Of a DNA stretch of 64,000 bases, positions 8,511 to 17,157 are shown piece after piece. Below the pieces are notes generated by a model. The model had not been told where the DNA came from. It saw only the letters and a program-made list of their open reading frames with translations, and ran no database searches. A program made the position numbers and the translations under genes. The first letter of the stretch is position 1. Every line of letters starts with the position of its first letter. The DNA lies in the NCBI RefSeq assembly GCF_001413955.1, contig NZ_LCTZ01000002.1, positions 2,528,501 to 2,592,500 on the forward strand. Reading direction: 5' to 3'. The DNA comes from Flagellimonas eckloniae (GTDB taxonomy: Bacteria > Bacteroidota > Bacteroidia > Flavobacteriales > Flavobacteriaceae).

Positions 8511-10973
8511 CTGCAACAATCCGAACTATTCCATATCGCAGAAAGCTGGTTTCACCAACAAGAATGGAAACCATTTCCTTTTCAAAAAGAAACATGGAAA
8601 GCATTTTTACAAGGTAAACATGGATTATTGAACGCACCAACGGGTAGCGGAAAAACATATGCATTGTGGTTTCCCATTGTGTTGAACTACATAAAGAACA
8701 GCCCAGAGTATAAAACCAAACATAAAAAGGGCCTTAAAGCCATTTGGATTACCCCTTTGCGGGCCTTGTCCCAAGAAATAAAGCAATCGGCAGAACGAAT
8801 TACCCAAGATTTGGAAACCAAAATGACCGTTGGGATTAGAACAGGGGATACATCCACAAAAGAACGGGCCAGACAGAAAACAACCATGCCCGATTTATTG
8901 ATTACCACACCCGAAAGTCTTCAACTTTTACTTTCGTCAAAAGGATACGCGAAGGTGTTCAAGGATTGTTCGGCGATTGTGATTGACGAATGGCACGAAT
9001 TGCTTGGCACCAAAAGAGGGGTTCAAATGGAACTTGGACTATCACGCTTGAAAACAATTTGCACAGATTTGAGAATATGGGGGATTTCTGCAACTATTGG
9101 TAATTTAGAACAGGCCCGTTCGGTTCTTTTGGGTCCTACTTCCAAAGCTCATGAAAATTCGATTTTGATCAAAGCCAAACTGAACAAGAAAATTACGGTG
9201 AAAAGTATCATTCCCAAACAAATGGAAACTTTTCCTTGGCGCGGACATTTAGGACTTCATTTATTAGAAGATGTGATTCCCATAATCAACAAAAGTAAGA
9301 CCACATTACTTTTTACCAACACGCGAAGTCAATGCGAAATTTGGTTTCAGAAAATATTGGAAAAGCATCCTGAGTATGCTGGTGAGATAGCCATGCACCA
9401 CGGCAGTATAAACAAGGAAACACGCCTCTGGGTGGAGCAAGCCATCCGCAACGAAAGTTTAAAAGCTGTTGTTTGCACCTCTAGTCTGGATTTGGGGGTC
9501 GATTTTGCTCCTGTAGAAACGGTGGTCCAAATTGGTGGGCCAAAAGGAGTAGCCCGATTTTTGCAACGAGCAGGGCGAAGTGGCCACCGCCCTGGAAAGG
9601 AAAGTGTCATCCATTTTCTTCCCACCCATGCCATGGAACTTATTGAGGCATCTGCCATGCAAAAAGCGGTAAGGAACGCTGCGGTGGAAGATAGAATTCC
9701 GTACCTGAACAGTTTTGATGTACTAGTCCAATATTTGACCACTTTGGCCGTATCCGATGGTTTTTATCCTGATGCCATTTACCCTGAAATAAAACAGACC
9801 TTTTGTTACCAAGCCATTTCTGACGAGCAGTGGCAATGGTTGTTAAATTTTATTGTGATGGGCAGCCAAAGCCTAAAAACCTATGATGAATATAAAAAGG
9901 TAGAAGTGGAGGAAGATGGAAAATTCAAGGTGAACAACCGTGCCATTGCCATGCGTCATCGCTTTCAAATTGGGACCATTGTGGGTGATGCCGTTATTTC
10001 AGTTCGCTACCAAAAGGGAGTTTATATTGGATCTATCGAAGAATATTTTATTTCAAAACTCACTCCTGGTGATGTTTTCACCTTTGCAGGAAGAAATTTA
10101 GAATTTATTCGCATAAAGGGAATGCAAGCCCATGTACGTAACTCTTCAAAAAGAACCAGTAAGGTGCCAAGTTGGATGGGAGGCAGATTAAGCTTTTCGG
10201 CACAAATGTCCGAGCTGCTTCGTCAGGAATTATATACCGCTGAATTGGATTTTAAAAAACAATCGAAAGAAATAAAATCTTTAGCGCCCATGTTTACCAA
10301 ACAGCGTGAAGAAAGTATAATTCCAAAACCCAACGAATTCCTCATTGAAACCTTTAAATCCGACGATGGTTACCATCATATTTTCTATCCCTTTGAGGGT
10401 AGGGCAATCCATGAAGGAATGAGCAGTTTGTTGGCGTATCGGATAAGTTTGTTAACGCCAATAACTTGTTCTTTGGCCTTTAACGATTATGGGTTTGAAC
10501 TATTATCAGACAAGGAAATTGATATCCAAGAGGTGCTGGACAACAATCTATTTACTTCTGAATATATGCTGAGCGACCTTCAAAAAAGTTTAAACTCCAA
10601 CGAAATGGCAAAGCGAAAGTTTAGGGACGTGGCCGTTATCAGCGGAATGGTGTTTACCGGCTATCCACACAAAGGCATTAAAATGAAACATCTACAAAGT
10701 AGTTCCCAACTCCTTTTTGATGTATTCAAGGATTTTGAGCCTGATAATCTCATGTACCAACAAGCCTTTACGGAAACCTTTGAACATCAATTGGAGGAAG
10801 GGCGACTTAGGTTGGCCTTGGAGCGTATTGCCCAACAGGAAATTGTATGGAAAAAATGCCAGAATCCCACGCCATTTTCATTCCCTATTATTACGGATAG
10901 GCTACGTGAAAAACTGTCCAATGAAAAACTGGCGGACCGAATAAAGCGTATGACCAAGATTTTGACCCGATGA
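8511..10973 (+). CDS. Ligase-associated DEXH-box DNA helicase
   Basis: Superfamily 2 helicase of the Lhr-like, ligase-associated DNA-repair group. Walker A APTGSGKT is at about residues 42-49, D159-E-W-H box, SATIGN, and QRAGRSGHRPG motif VI. The frame encodes family-like residues (FHIAESWFHQQEW, then PFPFQKETW) well upstream of the first ATG/GTG/TTG-type start (TTG 8628), and the nearest upstream in-frame stop is at 8493-8495. The only plausible initiator is CTG at 8511, behind an A8 tract; it gives 820 residues, normal for the family. The stop overlaps the next start as ATGA. Changing the A-tract length by one base would not expose an ATG. Confidence 0.85.
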   Translation: MQQSELFHIAESWFHQQEWKPFPFQKETWKAFLQGKHGLLNAPTGSGKTYALWFPIVLNYIKNSPEYKTKHKKGLKAIWITPLRALSQEIKQSAERITQDLETKMTVGIRTGDTSTKERARQKTTMPDLLITTPESLQLLLSSKGYAKVFKDCSAIVIDEWHELLGTKRGVQMELGLSRLKTICTDLRIWGISATIGNLEQARSVLLGPTSKAHENSILIKAKLNKKITVKSIIPKQMETFPWRGHLGLHLLEDVIPIINKSKTTLLFTNTRSQCEIWFQKILEKHPEYAGEIAMHHGSINKETRLWVEQAIRNESLKAVVCTSSLDLGVDFAPVETVVQIGGPKGVARFLQRAGRSGHRPGKESVIHFLPTHAMELIEASAMQKAVRNAAVEDRIPYLNSFDVLVQYLTTLAVSDGFYPDAIYPEIKQTFCYQAISDEQWQWLLNFIVMGSQSLKTYDEYKKVEVEEDGKFKVNNRAIAMRHRFQIGTIVGDAVISVRYQKGVYIGSIEEYFISKLTPGDVFTFAGRNLEFIRIKGMQAHVRNSSKRTSKVPSWMGGRLSFSAQMSELLRQELYTAELDFKKQSKEIKSLAPMFTKQREESIIPKPNEFLIETFKSDDGYHHIFYPFEGRAIHEGMSSLLAYRISLLTPITCSLAFNDYGFELLSDKEIDIQEVLDNNLFTSEYMLSDLQKSLNSNEMAKRKFRDVAVISGMVFTGYPHKGIKMKHLQSSSQLLFDVFKDFEPDNLMYQQAFTETFEHQLEEGRLRLALERIAQQEIVWKKCQNPTPFSFPIITDRLREKLSNEKLADRIKRMTKILTR

Positions 10974-11602
10974 CGCAAACCATCAAACTTCAAAACCAGG
11001 AATTCATCCTGCACCCACTAGGCGGAATTTTCTGGGTAGAAAAATCCATGCTTTTAATCAGCGATGTCCATTTGGGCAAGGTTGCCCATTTTAGAAAATT
11101 TGGAGCCGCCGTTCCGCAAAAAGCAGTCCATAAGAATTTCATATTGCTTGATGAAATTGTAAATCACTTTCAACCCTTCCAGATTTGTTTTTTGGGCGAT
11201 CTGTTCCATTCATCCCTAAACAAGGAATGGCAACTTTTTGAAAATTGGGTGAAAAAGACTCCCTCAGAAATAATTCTTATCGCCGGAAACCATGATATCA
11301 TAGCGCCTGAAAAATTCGAGGGTTTGGATATTTCCATTTTTCAGGAGTTGATACTAGACCGTTTTTTATTGACACACCACCCCGAGGAACGGAAAGACTT
11401 GTTCAACTTTTGTGGTCATATACACCCAGCCATTACATTGAAAGGCTTTGGAAGACAGCAACTTCGATTATCGTGTTTTTTTAAGAAAGAAAATCAATTG
11501 ATATTTCCCGCTTTTGGAACATTTACAGGCACCCATACTTTAAAACCGAAAAAAGGATATGAGGTTTTTATAATTGTAGAGGGTGAAGTAGTAAAAGTCT
11601 AA
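10970..11602 (+). CDS. pdeM: Ligase-associated DNA damage response endonuclease PdeM
   Basis: A 210-residue metallophosphoesterase with the full dimetal set: D32-x-H34, G76-D77, G106-N-H-D109, and GHIHP near residue 150. PdeM acts with the neighbouring DEXH helicase in the bacterial ligase-associated repair cluster. It is coupled to the helicase by a 4-base ATGA overlap. The ligase and exonuclease that usually complete this cluster are absent from the window. Confidence 0.88.
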   Translation: MTQTIKLQNQEFILHPLGGIFWVEKSMLLISDVHLGKVAHFRKFGAAVPQKAVHKNFILLDEIVNHFQPFQICFLGDLFHSSLNKEWQLFENWVKKTPSEIILIAGNHDIIAPEKFEGLDISIFQELILDRFLLTHHPEERKDLFNFCGHIHPAITLKGFGRQQLRLSCFFKKENQLIFPAFGTFTGTHTLKPKKGYEVFIIVEGEVVKV

Positions 11603-11619
11603 TCATTTTTTCGCGTTGA

Positions 11620-12036
11620 TTAATTTTGCTTTTTGTAATTATCTTTCTTTCTTATCCCGATTTCCTCTCCTTCAAGTTCATATAATTCCCATTCATGTTT
11701 TAAGCGACCCTGGGAATTAAAAATTTTCATAACTCTAGTTTGAGAATCATATTTGTATTTACCTGAATAATTTATTTTTTTTACTAGGTAGTTTCCACAT
11801 CTTTGAGGCATATTAAGATTGCTAGAATAAATCCAGTAAGTGCCATCATCTTTAAATCTCGCTGTTAATGGTCCACTTCCTCCCTCACATCTTCTAAAAG
11901 CGTTGATATCTATATGGTCAAATAAAACACCAGTCCAACAACCATGAAAAAAAGTAGATTCTTTGGTTTTTTCTTGCCCATAGGCAAAATAAGTAGCAAT
12001 TATTGATATAATAGATAAACACAAAAGTTTGTTCAT
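11620..12036 (-). CDS. Small exported protein of unknown function
   Basis: A 138-residue protein with a signal peptide (residues 1-20, ending AYGQ). The mature part has four Cys (positions near 33, 50, 80 and one in the signal core), aromatic-rich beta strands, and a lysine-rich C-terminus. I recognise no family. The pattern (HGCWTGVLFDH, then FKDDGTYWIYSS) resembles the small lipocalin-like or DUF-type periplasmic proteins of flavobacteria, but this is only a fold impression. It is convergent with pdeM and divergent from mfd. Confidence 0.55.
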   Translation of the reverse strand: MNKLLCLSIISIIATYFAYGQEKTKESTFFHGCWTGVLFDHIDINAFRRCEGGSGPLTARFKDDGTYWIYSSNLNMPQRCGNYLVKKINYSGKYKYDSQTRVMKIFNSQGRLKHEWELYELEGEEIGIRKKDNYKKQN

Positions 12037-12103
12037 AAAACATGTTTACCAATAATCATTCCAAATCATTTAAAAACATCTTCGATAAGTTTGTAATTCA
12101 ATC

Positions 12104-12111
12104 TATATTTG
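12104..12111 (+). promoter_or_regulatory. mfd: -7 element (TATATTTG) upstream of mfd
   Basis: Exact match to TAnnTTTG, 17 bp before the TTG start of mfd. No convincing -33 TTG at the right spacing, so only the -7 half is supported. Confidence 0.4.
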
Positions 12112-12127
12112 CCACAAAGTTTATAGG

Positions 12128-15100
12128 TTGACCAAAACCTCCATTTCAGAACTTTTTGTACAGTCTCCACAACTTGGGAAACTGCAAAATGCTATTGCCC
12201 AACCTCTCGACTCCGCTCGAGGTGACATCAAAAAAATCAATCTAAAAGGCTTAACAGGATCCTCACTTTCCTTTGTCATCTCGTCTACTTTTAAGCAAAA
12301 TGAAGTTCCTTTTTTGGTTTTGTTGAACGATAAGGAAGAAGCTGCCTACTATCTTAATGACCTGGAGCAATTAATCGGTGAAAATGAAGTGCTTTTTTAC
12401 CCAGGGAGTTATCGCAGACCCTACCAAATTGAAGAAACAGACAACGCCAATGTATTGCTGCGAGCCGAAGTCTTAAACAGAATAAATTCTCGGAAGAAAC
12501 CGGCAGTAATCGTTACCTACCCTGATGCACTTTTTGAAAAAGTAGTCACCAGAAAAGAACTGGATAAGAACACCCTAAAAATTAAATTGGAAGATACCCT
12601 CTCGCTTGATTTTTTAAATGAGGTGCTGTTTGAATACCAGTTTAAACGGGTGGATTTTGTAACCGAACCGGGGGAGTTTTCCGTTCGGGGAGGTATTGTG
12701 GATGTGTTTTCATTCTCGCATGACGAACCCTATCGAATCGAGTTTTTTGGAGATGAAGTGGAAAGCATCAGAACCTTTGATGTGGAAACTCAACTGTCAA
12801 CGGATAAAGTAAAGAAGATTACCATCATTCCCAATGTGGAAAATAAGTTCTTACAGGAATCACGGGAAAGTTTCTTAAAATATATTTCTCCCAAGACCGT
12901 CATCTTTTCAAAAAATCTGGATTTGGTCTTTGACCGAATCGACTCCAATTTTGCCAAGGCCAAGGAAAACTTCACCAAACTCAGTGAAGAAATAAAACAC
13001 GCCAAACCAGAGGAACTTTTTGTGAGTTCAACTTTGTTGAAATCACAATTAGTAGGTTTTTGTTTTGTGGAGTTGGACTCGTCCGTCACTTCGAGCATAG
13101 TCGAGAAGCCTATACAATTCAACACCAAACCACAACCTGCATTCAACAAAAAGTTTGATTTGTTGATTGAAAACCTGAATGAGAATCATTCCGCTGGTTT
13201 TACCAATTATATTTTCTGTTCCACGGAACAACAGGCCAAACGTTTTCACGATATTTTTGAAGAGGTTGAGGAAACCGTACACTACAAAACCATTGTTTTT
13301 CCATTGTATCAAGGGTTTGTGGACCATGATTTAAAACTGGCTTGTTATACCGATCATCAAATTTTTGAGCGCTATCATAAATTTCAACTAAAGAATGGGT
13401 ACGCCAAAAAACAGGCCATTACGCTCAAGGAACTCAACAAATTAGAGATAGGTGATTACGTTACGCACATTGATCACGGTATTGGGAAGTTTGGCGGGCT
13501 ACAAAAAATAGATGTAGAAGGCAAAAAGCAGGAAGCCATTAAATTAATGTACGGCGAACGCGATATTCTTTATGTAAGTATTCACTCCCTTCATAAAATC
13601 TCCAAGTTTAATGGGAAGGACGGCGCACCTCCAAAAATCTATAAGCTTGGTTCGGCAGCTTGGAAGAAACTCAAACAAAAGACCAAAAGTAGGGTCAAAA
13701 AAATTGCCTTTGATCTTATTAAAGTATATGCAAAACGCCGGTTGGAAAAAGGATTCCAGTATGCCCCGGACAGTTATCTGCAACACGAACTTGAGGCTTC
13801 CTTTATTTATGAGGATACTCCTGATCAGGAGAAATCCACTCAAGATGTAAAGAAGGATATGGAAAGTGAACGCCCCATGGATCGTCTGATCTGCGGGGAT
13901 GTTGGTTTTGGTAAGACCGAAGTAGCCATTCGTGCTGCTTTTAAGGCCGTGGACAATGGTAAGCAAGTCGCAATATTGGTTCCCACTACCATTTTGGCCT
14001 TTCAGCATAGCAGAACTTTTAAAGAACGATTGAAAGATATGCCGGTTACGGTAGATTACCTCAACCGATTTCGAACAGCCAAGGAAAAACGAGAAATCCA
14101 TGAACGATTGGCAACTGGGAAAATCGACATTATTATAGGTACCCATCAATTGGTGAATAAAAGTGTGCAATTCAAGGATTTGGGATTGCTTATTGTTGAT
14201 GAGGAGCAAAAGTTTGGCGTTGCCGTAAAGGACAAACTCAAATCCATCAAGGAAAATGTAGATGTGCTTACCTTGACCGCTACGCCCATTCCACGGACCT
14301 TACAATTTAGTTTGATGGCCGCGCGTGACCTTTCCGTAATCAATACCCCGCCACCAAATCGTTACCCTATTGAAAGTCGGGTTATCCGATTTAATGAAGA
14401 AATTATCCGTGATGCGGTTTCTTATGAAATTCAAAGAGGCGGACAGGTCTTTTTTATTCACAATCGCATTGAAAACATTAAGGAAGTTGCAGGTATGATC
14501 CAGCGTCTGGTACCGGATGCAAAGGTTGGTATTGGCCATGGGCAAATGGAAGGCAAAAAACTGGAGCAATTAATGCTTGCTTTTATGAATGGTGAATTTG
14601 ATGTATTGGTTTCGACCACTATTGTCGAGAGTGGTCTTGATGTTACCAATGCCAACACTATTTTTATCCACAATGCCAATAACTTTGGTTTGAGCGATTT
14701 ACACCAAATGCGTGGTCGCGTAGGGCGAAGCAATAAAAAAGCGTTCTGTTTCTTCATCACCCCACCGTATGAAGTCATGACTCCAGATGCCCGAAAACGC
14801 ATTGAGGCCCTTGAGCAGTTTACAGAACTTGGAAGTGGTTTTAATATCGCCATGAAAGATTTGGAGATTCGTGGTGCAGGAGATCTATTGGGTGGTGAGC
14901 AAAGCGGGTTTATTAATGAAATTGGTTTTGAGACCTATCAAAAAATATTGGCTGAGGCGATTGAAGAACTCAAGGAAAATGAGTTTAAAGAACTCTACGA
15001 AGAAGTTGAAGGCAAACAGGAAAAAATATATGTCAAAGACACCCAACTGGATACCGATTTTGAATTACTCTTCCCTGATGATTACATTAACAATATTACG

Positions 15101-15496
15101 GAACGCTTAAACCTTTACACCCAACTCAACACAGTTGACGATGAGGAGGCACTGATCAAGTTTGAAAAGGAATTGATTGACCGCTTTGGAGAACTTCCTA
15201 CCCAAGCAGTGGACTTGTTGAACTCTGTTCGTATTAAATGGATTGCCAACGGTATTGGTTTGGAACGTGTGATTCTAAAGAAAGGAAAGTTCTTAGGGTA
15301 TTTTATTGCGGACCAACAATCCGATTTTTATCAAAGCCCAGCTTTTACTATGGTGTTACAATATGTTCAGGCCAATCCCAATACCTGCCAGCTTAAGGAA
15401 AAGCAAACCCGAAATGGATTACGCTTGTTGTTGGTTTTTGATGGGATTGATTCTGTTGAGAAGGCTTTGGGAGTTTTGGAGCCATTGATCTCTTAA
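12128..15496 (+). CDS. mfd: Transcription-repair coupling factor Mfd
   Basis: A 1122-residue ATP-dependent translocase that removes stalled RNA polymerase from DNA lesions and recruits UvrA. Domains in order: UvrB-like module (1-330), CarD-like RNA-polymerase-interaction domain (about 430-510, LEIGDYVTHIDHGIGKF), RecG-like motor with Walker A GDVGFGKTE, DEEQ box, TATPIPRT and GRVGRS, then the C-terminal TRCF domain. The start is a TTG; no in-frame ATG lies upstream and the N-terminus aligns with family expectation. Two short palindromic repeats are embedded in frame (residues 26-33 and 320-328), both in regions expected to be variable between motifs. Confidence 0.95.
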   Translation: MTKTSISELFVQSPQLGKLQNAIAQPLDSARGDIKKINLKGLTGSSLSFVISSTFKQNEVPFLVLLNDKEEAAYYLNDLEQLIGENEVLFYPGSYRRPYQIEETDNANVLLRAEVLNRINSRKKPAVIVTYPDALFEKVVTRKELDKNTLKIKLEDTLSLDFLNEVLFEYQFKRVDFVTEPGEFSVRGGIVDVFSFSHDEPYRIEFFGDEVESIRTFDVETQLSTDKVKKITIIPNVENKFLQESRESFLKYISPKTVIFSKNLDLVFDRIDSNFAKAKENFTKLSEEIKHAKPEELFVSSTLLKSQLVGFCFVELDSSVTSSIVEKPIQFNTKPQPAFNKKFDLLIENLNENHSAGFTNYIFCSTEQQAKRFHDIFEEVEETVHYKTIVFPLYQGFVDHDLKLACYTDHQIFERYHKFQLKNGYAKKQAITLKELNKLEIGDYVTHIDHGIGKFGGLQKIDVEGKKQEAIKLMYGERDILYVSIHSLHKISKFNGKDGAPPKIYKLGSAAWKKLKQKTKSRVKKIAFDLIKVYAKRRLEKGFQYAPDSYLQHELEASFIYEDTPDQEKSTQDVKKDMESERPMDRLICGDVGFGKTEVAIRAAFKAVDNGKQVAILVPTTILAFQHSRTFKERLKDMPVTVDYLNRFRTAKEKREIHERLATGKIDIIIGTHQLVNKSVQFKDLGLLIVDEEQKFGVAVKDKLKSIKENVDVLTLTATPIPRTLQFSLMAARDLSVINTPPPNRYPIESRVIRFNEEIIRDAVSYEIQRGGQVFFIHNRIENIKEVAGMIQRLVPDAKVGIGHGQMEGKKLEQLMLAFMNGEFDVLVSTTIVESGLDVTNANTIFIHNANNFGLSDLHQMRGRVGRSNKKAFCFFITPPYEVMTPDARKRIEALEQFTELGSGFNIAMKDLEIRGAGDLLGGEQSGFINEIGFETYQKILAEAIEELKENEFKELYEEVEGKQEKIYVKDTQLDTDFELLFPDDYINNITERLNLYTQLNTVDDEEALIKFEKELIDRFGELPTQAVDLLNSVRIKWIANGIGLERVILKKGKFLGYFIADQQSDFYQSPAFTMVLQYVQANPNTCQLKEKQTRNGLRLLLVFDGIDSVEKALGVLEPLIS
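12203..12227 (-). repeat. TCGAG palindromic repeat, copy A, inside mfd
   Basis: Read on the minus strand this is GTCAC-C-TCGAGCGGAGTCGAG-AGG, the same element as copy B but inverted relative to the gene. It is in frame and encodes P26 to D33 (PLDSARGD), just before a conserved KGLTGS segment. Confidence 0.7.
13085..13110 (+). repeat. TCGAG palindromic repeat, copy B, inside mfd
   Basis: GTCAC-T-TCGAGCATAGTCGAG-AAGCC. It is in frame and encodes V320 to P328 (VTSSIVEKP) between the UvrB-like module and the CarD-like domain. Confidence 0.7.
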
Positions 15497-15514
15497 AAGC
15501 AAGAGTAGCATTTT

Positions 15515-16939
15515 TCACTTCAATCGATATTTATACCTAAAAGCACTTGCAAATTGGAAAATAAAATATCCTATCAAGATTCGATTTAAATTATCTAATG
15601 CATATAATATGTTTTCATATAGTAGGTTGGGAGTACACCTGCCATCAAATACATCTAAAAAAACTGAAGTCTTATGCGCTGGATTAATAAGGTTGAAAAA
15701 AACGCCCCATTTTTCGATTAAATGAGGATAGCAATCTCCCGAAAGACTCAAAAGAATAATGCACTGTATTAAGATCAAGAATAGAATCCATAACAATGGC
15801 TTTGTTATAGAAAGACCAAAATTATTAGATATTGAAGCCATTCTTAATGGAAAGCTTTTCTTGTAATTTTGAAAATACCATTTTCTCTCAAAGGAGTTCA
15901 TCAGTTGGGTATTGAGGACATCATCATTTTCTTGATAGTAATTTTTAAGCATATTTATGAATCTTCTTTTCCCTTCTGGATAATCAGGACTCATTTTCAA
16001 CCCCCTATAGTTCCACTCCACCTCAGTGACATCTATCTTTTCAGGTCTGAAATTAGAATCTTCAACATAAAAGCTAACTTGCTTTTTTACTTGCCTTTTT
16101 TTTGATAAAAAACTTGATTTAAAAATTTTAAATTCTTGTAATCCATCTACTATCATATTGAAGAGAATTAAATCTTTCACTTGAGTTTTATGAAATTTTA
16201 TTTCCCCTTTCCCACCTGATGTATTAGGCTCTTTAATTTCAAGCACGTCGATTTTATTATTGAAATATTCAATTGTATCGAAAGAAGTAAGATTAGATTT
16301 AAAGGATTTTATATTTGAATTCATAATCTTTCCATCAAGTAATTCAATAAAATTAAGTTCTATTTTTCCTTTGAGCTCATTTATTATTAATTCTGAAACT
16401 TTTCCAGATTGGATTGAAATTTTGTTTGTATCGGACCTTCCTGAGATAGTTCCCAGGTTAATATTGTTTACATTTTGAATCCCAACAACCGCAAAAATCC
16501 CTTGTCTAATATTTACCCTATCTAAGTTTTTTATTTCAACACTATGAGATTCCGTATTATCAATATTTAAGTTTTTAAAGGAACCATCACCCTCTGCTGT
16601 AATATTTGTTAGATTCGAACGTGGTTGAATAAACCCTTCAATAGATATTTTTTCAATACAAACTTCTCTACCTAGGGTATTCTCTAGAAAAACACTTAAT
16701 TCATTTCCATTTGTCAGTATTAAAGAGTTGTCATTTAAACTGTTATGTTTTGGTTTTATGCTTATTTCAATTACAATTGGTTTTGCTGCGTTTTTGAGAA
16801 CAAACTGAAAATCAAAGCCGAGTTCATCAATGGAAAAATGGAATTCTGTTATTTCATTTTCGTTATCCTTTAAAATGAATGGTTTTACGCCTTTCATAAA
16901 AAGGCCTAGGTTTTGCTCAATTGCATTTATAATATTCAT
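15515..16939 (-). CDS. Membrane-anchored protein with a predicted beta-helix domain
   Basis: A 474-residue protein. Residues 95-290 are a run of short beta segments rich in Asn/Ile (NLNIDN, SVEIKNLDRVNI, NINLGTI, FKSNLTSF), looking like a right-handed beta-helix similar in logic to pentapeptide or bactofilin repeats but without a strict period. A conserved-looking linker (RRFINMLKNYYQENDD, then SFERKWYF) leads to hydrophobic segments near 383-402 and 445-465. The soft region resembles flavobacterial pentapeptide/ion-channel-like membrane proteins. No signal peptide is visible. It is clearly more AT-rich than its neighbours mfd and dph6, which may mean acquisition. Function unknown. Confidence 0.5.
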   Translation of the reverse strand: MNIINAIEQNLGLFMKGVKPFILKDNENEITEFHFSIDELGFDFQFVLKNAAKPIVIEISIKPKHNSLNDNSLILTNGNELSVFLENTLGREVCIEKISIEGFIQPRSNLTNITAEGDGSFKNLNIDNTESHSVEIKNLDRVNIRQGIFAVVGIQNVNNINLGTISGRSDTNKISIQSGKVSELIINELKGKIELNFIELLDGKIMNSNIKSFKSNLTSFDTIEYFNNKIDVLEIKEPNTSGGKGEIKFHKTQVKDLILFNMIVDGLQEFKIFKSSFLSKKRQVKKQVSFYVEDSNFRPEKIDVTEVEWNYRGLKMSPDYPEGKRRFINMLKNYYQENDDVLNTQLMNSFERKWYFQNYKKSFPLRMASISNNFGLSITKPLLWILFLILIQCIILLSLSGDCYPHLIEKWGVFFNLINPAHKTSVFLDVFDGRCTPNLLYENILYALDNLNRILIGYFIFQFASAFRYKYRLK

Positions 16940-17017
16940 GCGTAAAATATAAGAATAAACCTACTTCTTTTTGTAGAAGCTTCCTTTTTTATTTCCAGAA
17001 TGCCAAACCACCCAAAT

Positions 17018-17103
17018 GTCATTCCGACAGAGCGTAGCGACGAGGAATCTCAAAATCAGATTGAAAAAAGATTTCTCACCACCTTTAGTGGATTCGAAAT
17101 GAC
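17018..17103. repeat. 86-bp imperfect inverted repeat (GTCATTCCGA type)
   Basis: The outer arms are GTCATTCCGA (17018-17027) and TCGAAATGAC (17094-17103), complementary except one base. Inner arms are GAGGAATCTC (17042-17051) and AGATTTCTC (17069-17077 region). It fills most of the 218-bp gap before the Dph6-like gene. Elements of this look are common between genes in flavobacterial genomes. Confidence 0.65.
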
Positions 17104-17157
17104 TTTGAAATACCTCCCTGTTTTTTATTACACTCTACAATGTAATACCTTCGGCTT

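Noticed and set aside
8628..10973. Helicase start at TTG 8628
   Set aside because: It would cut off 39 family-like residues, including the QExTWKAF-type segment and leave the Walker A motif at the very first residues.
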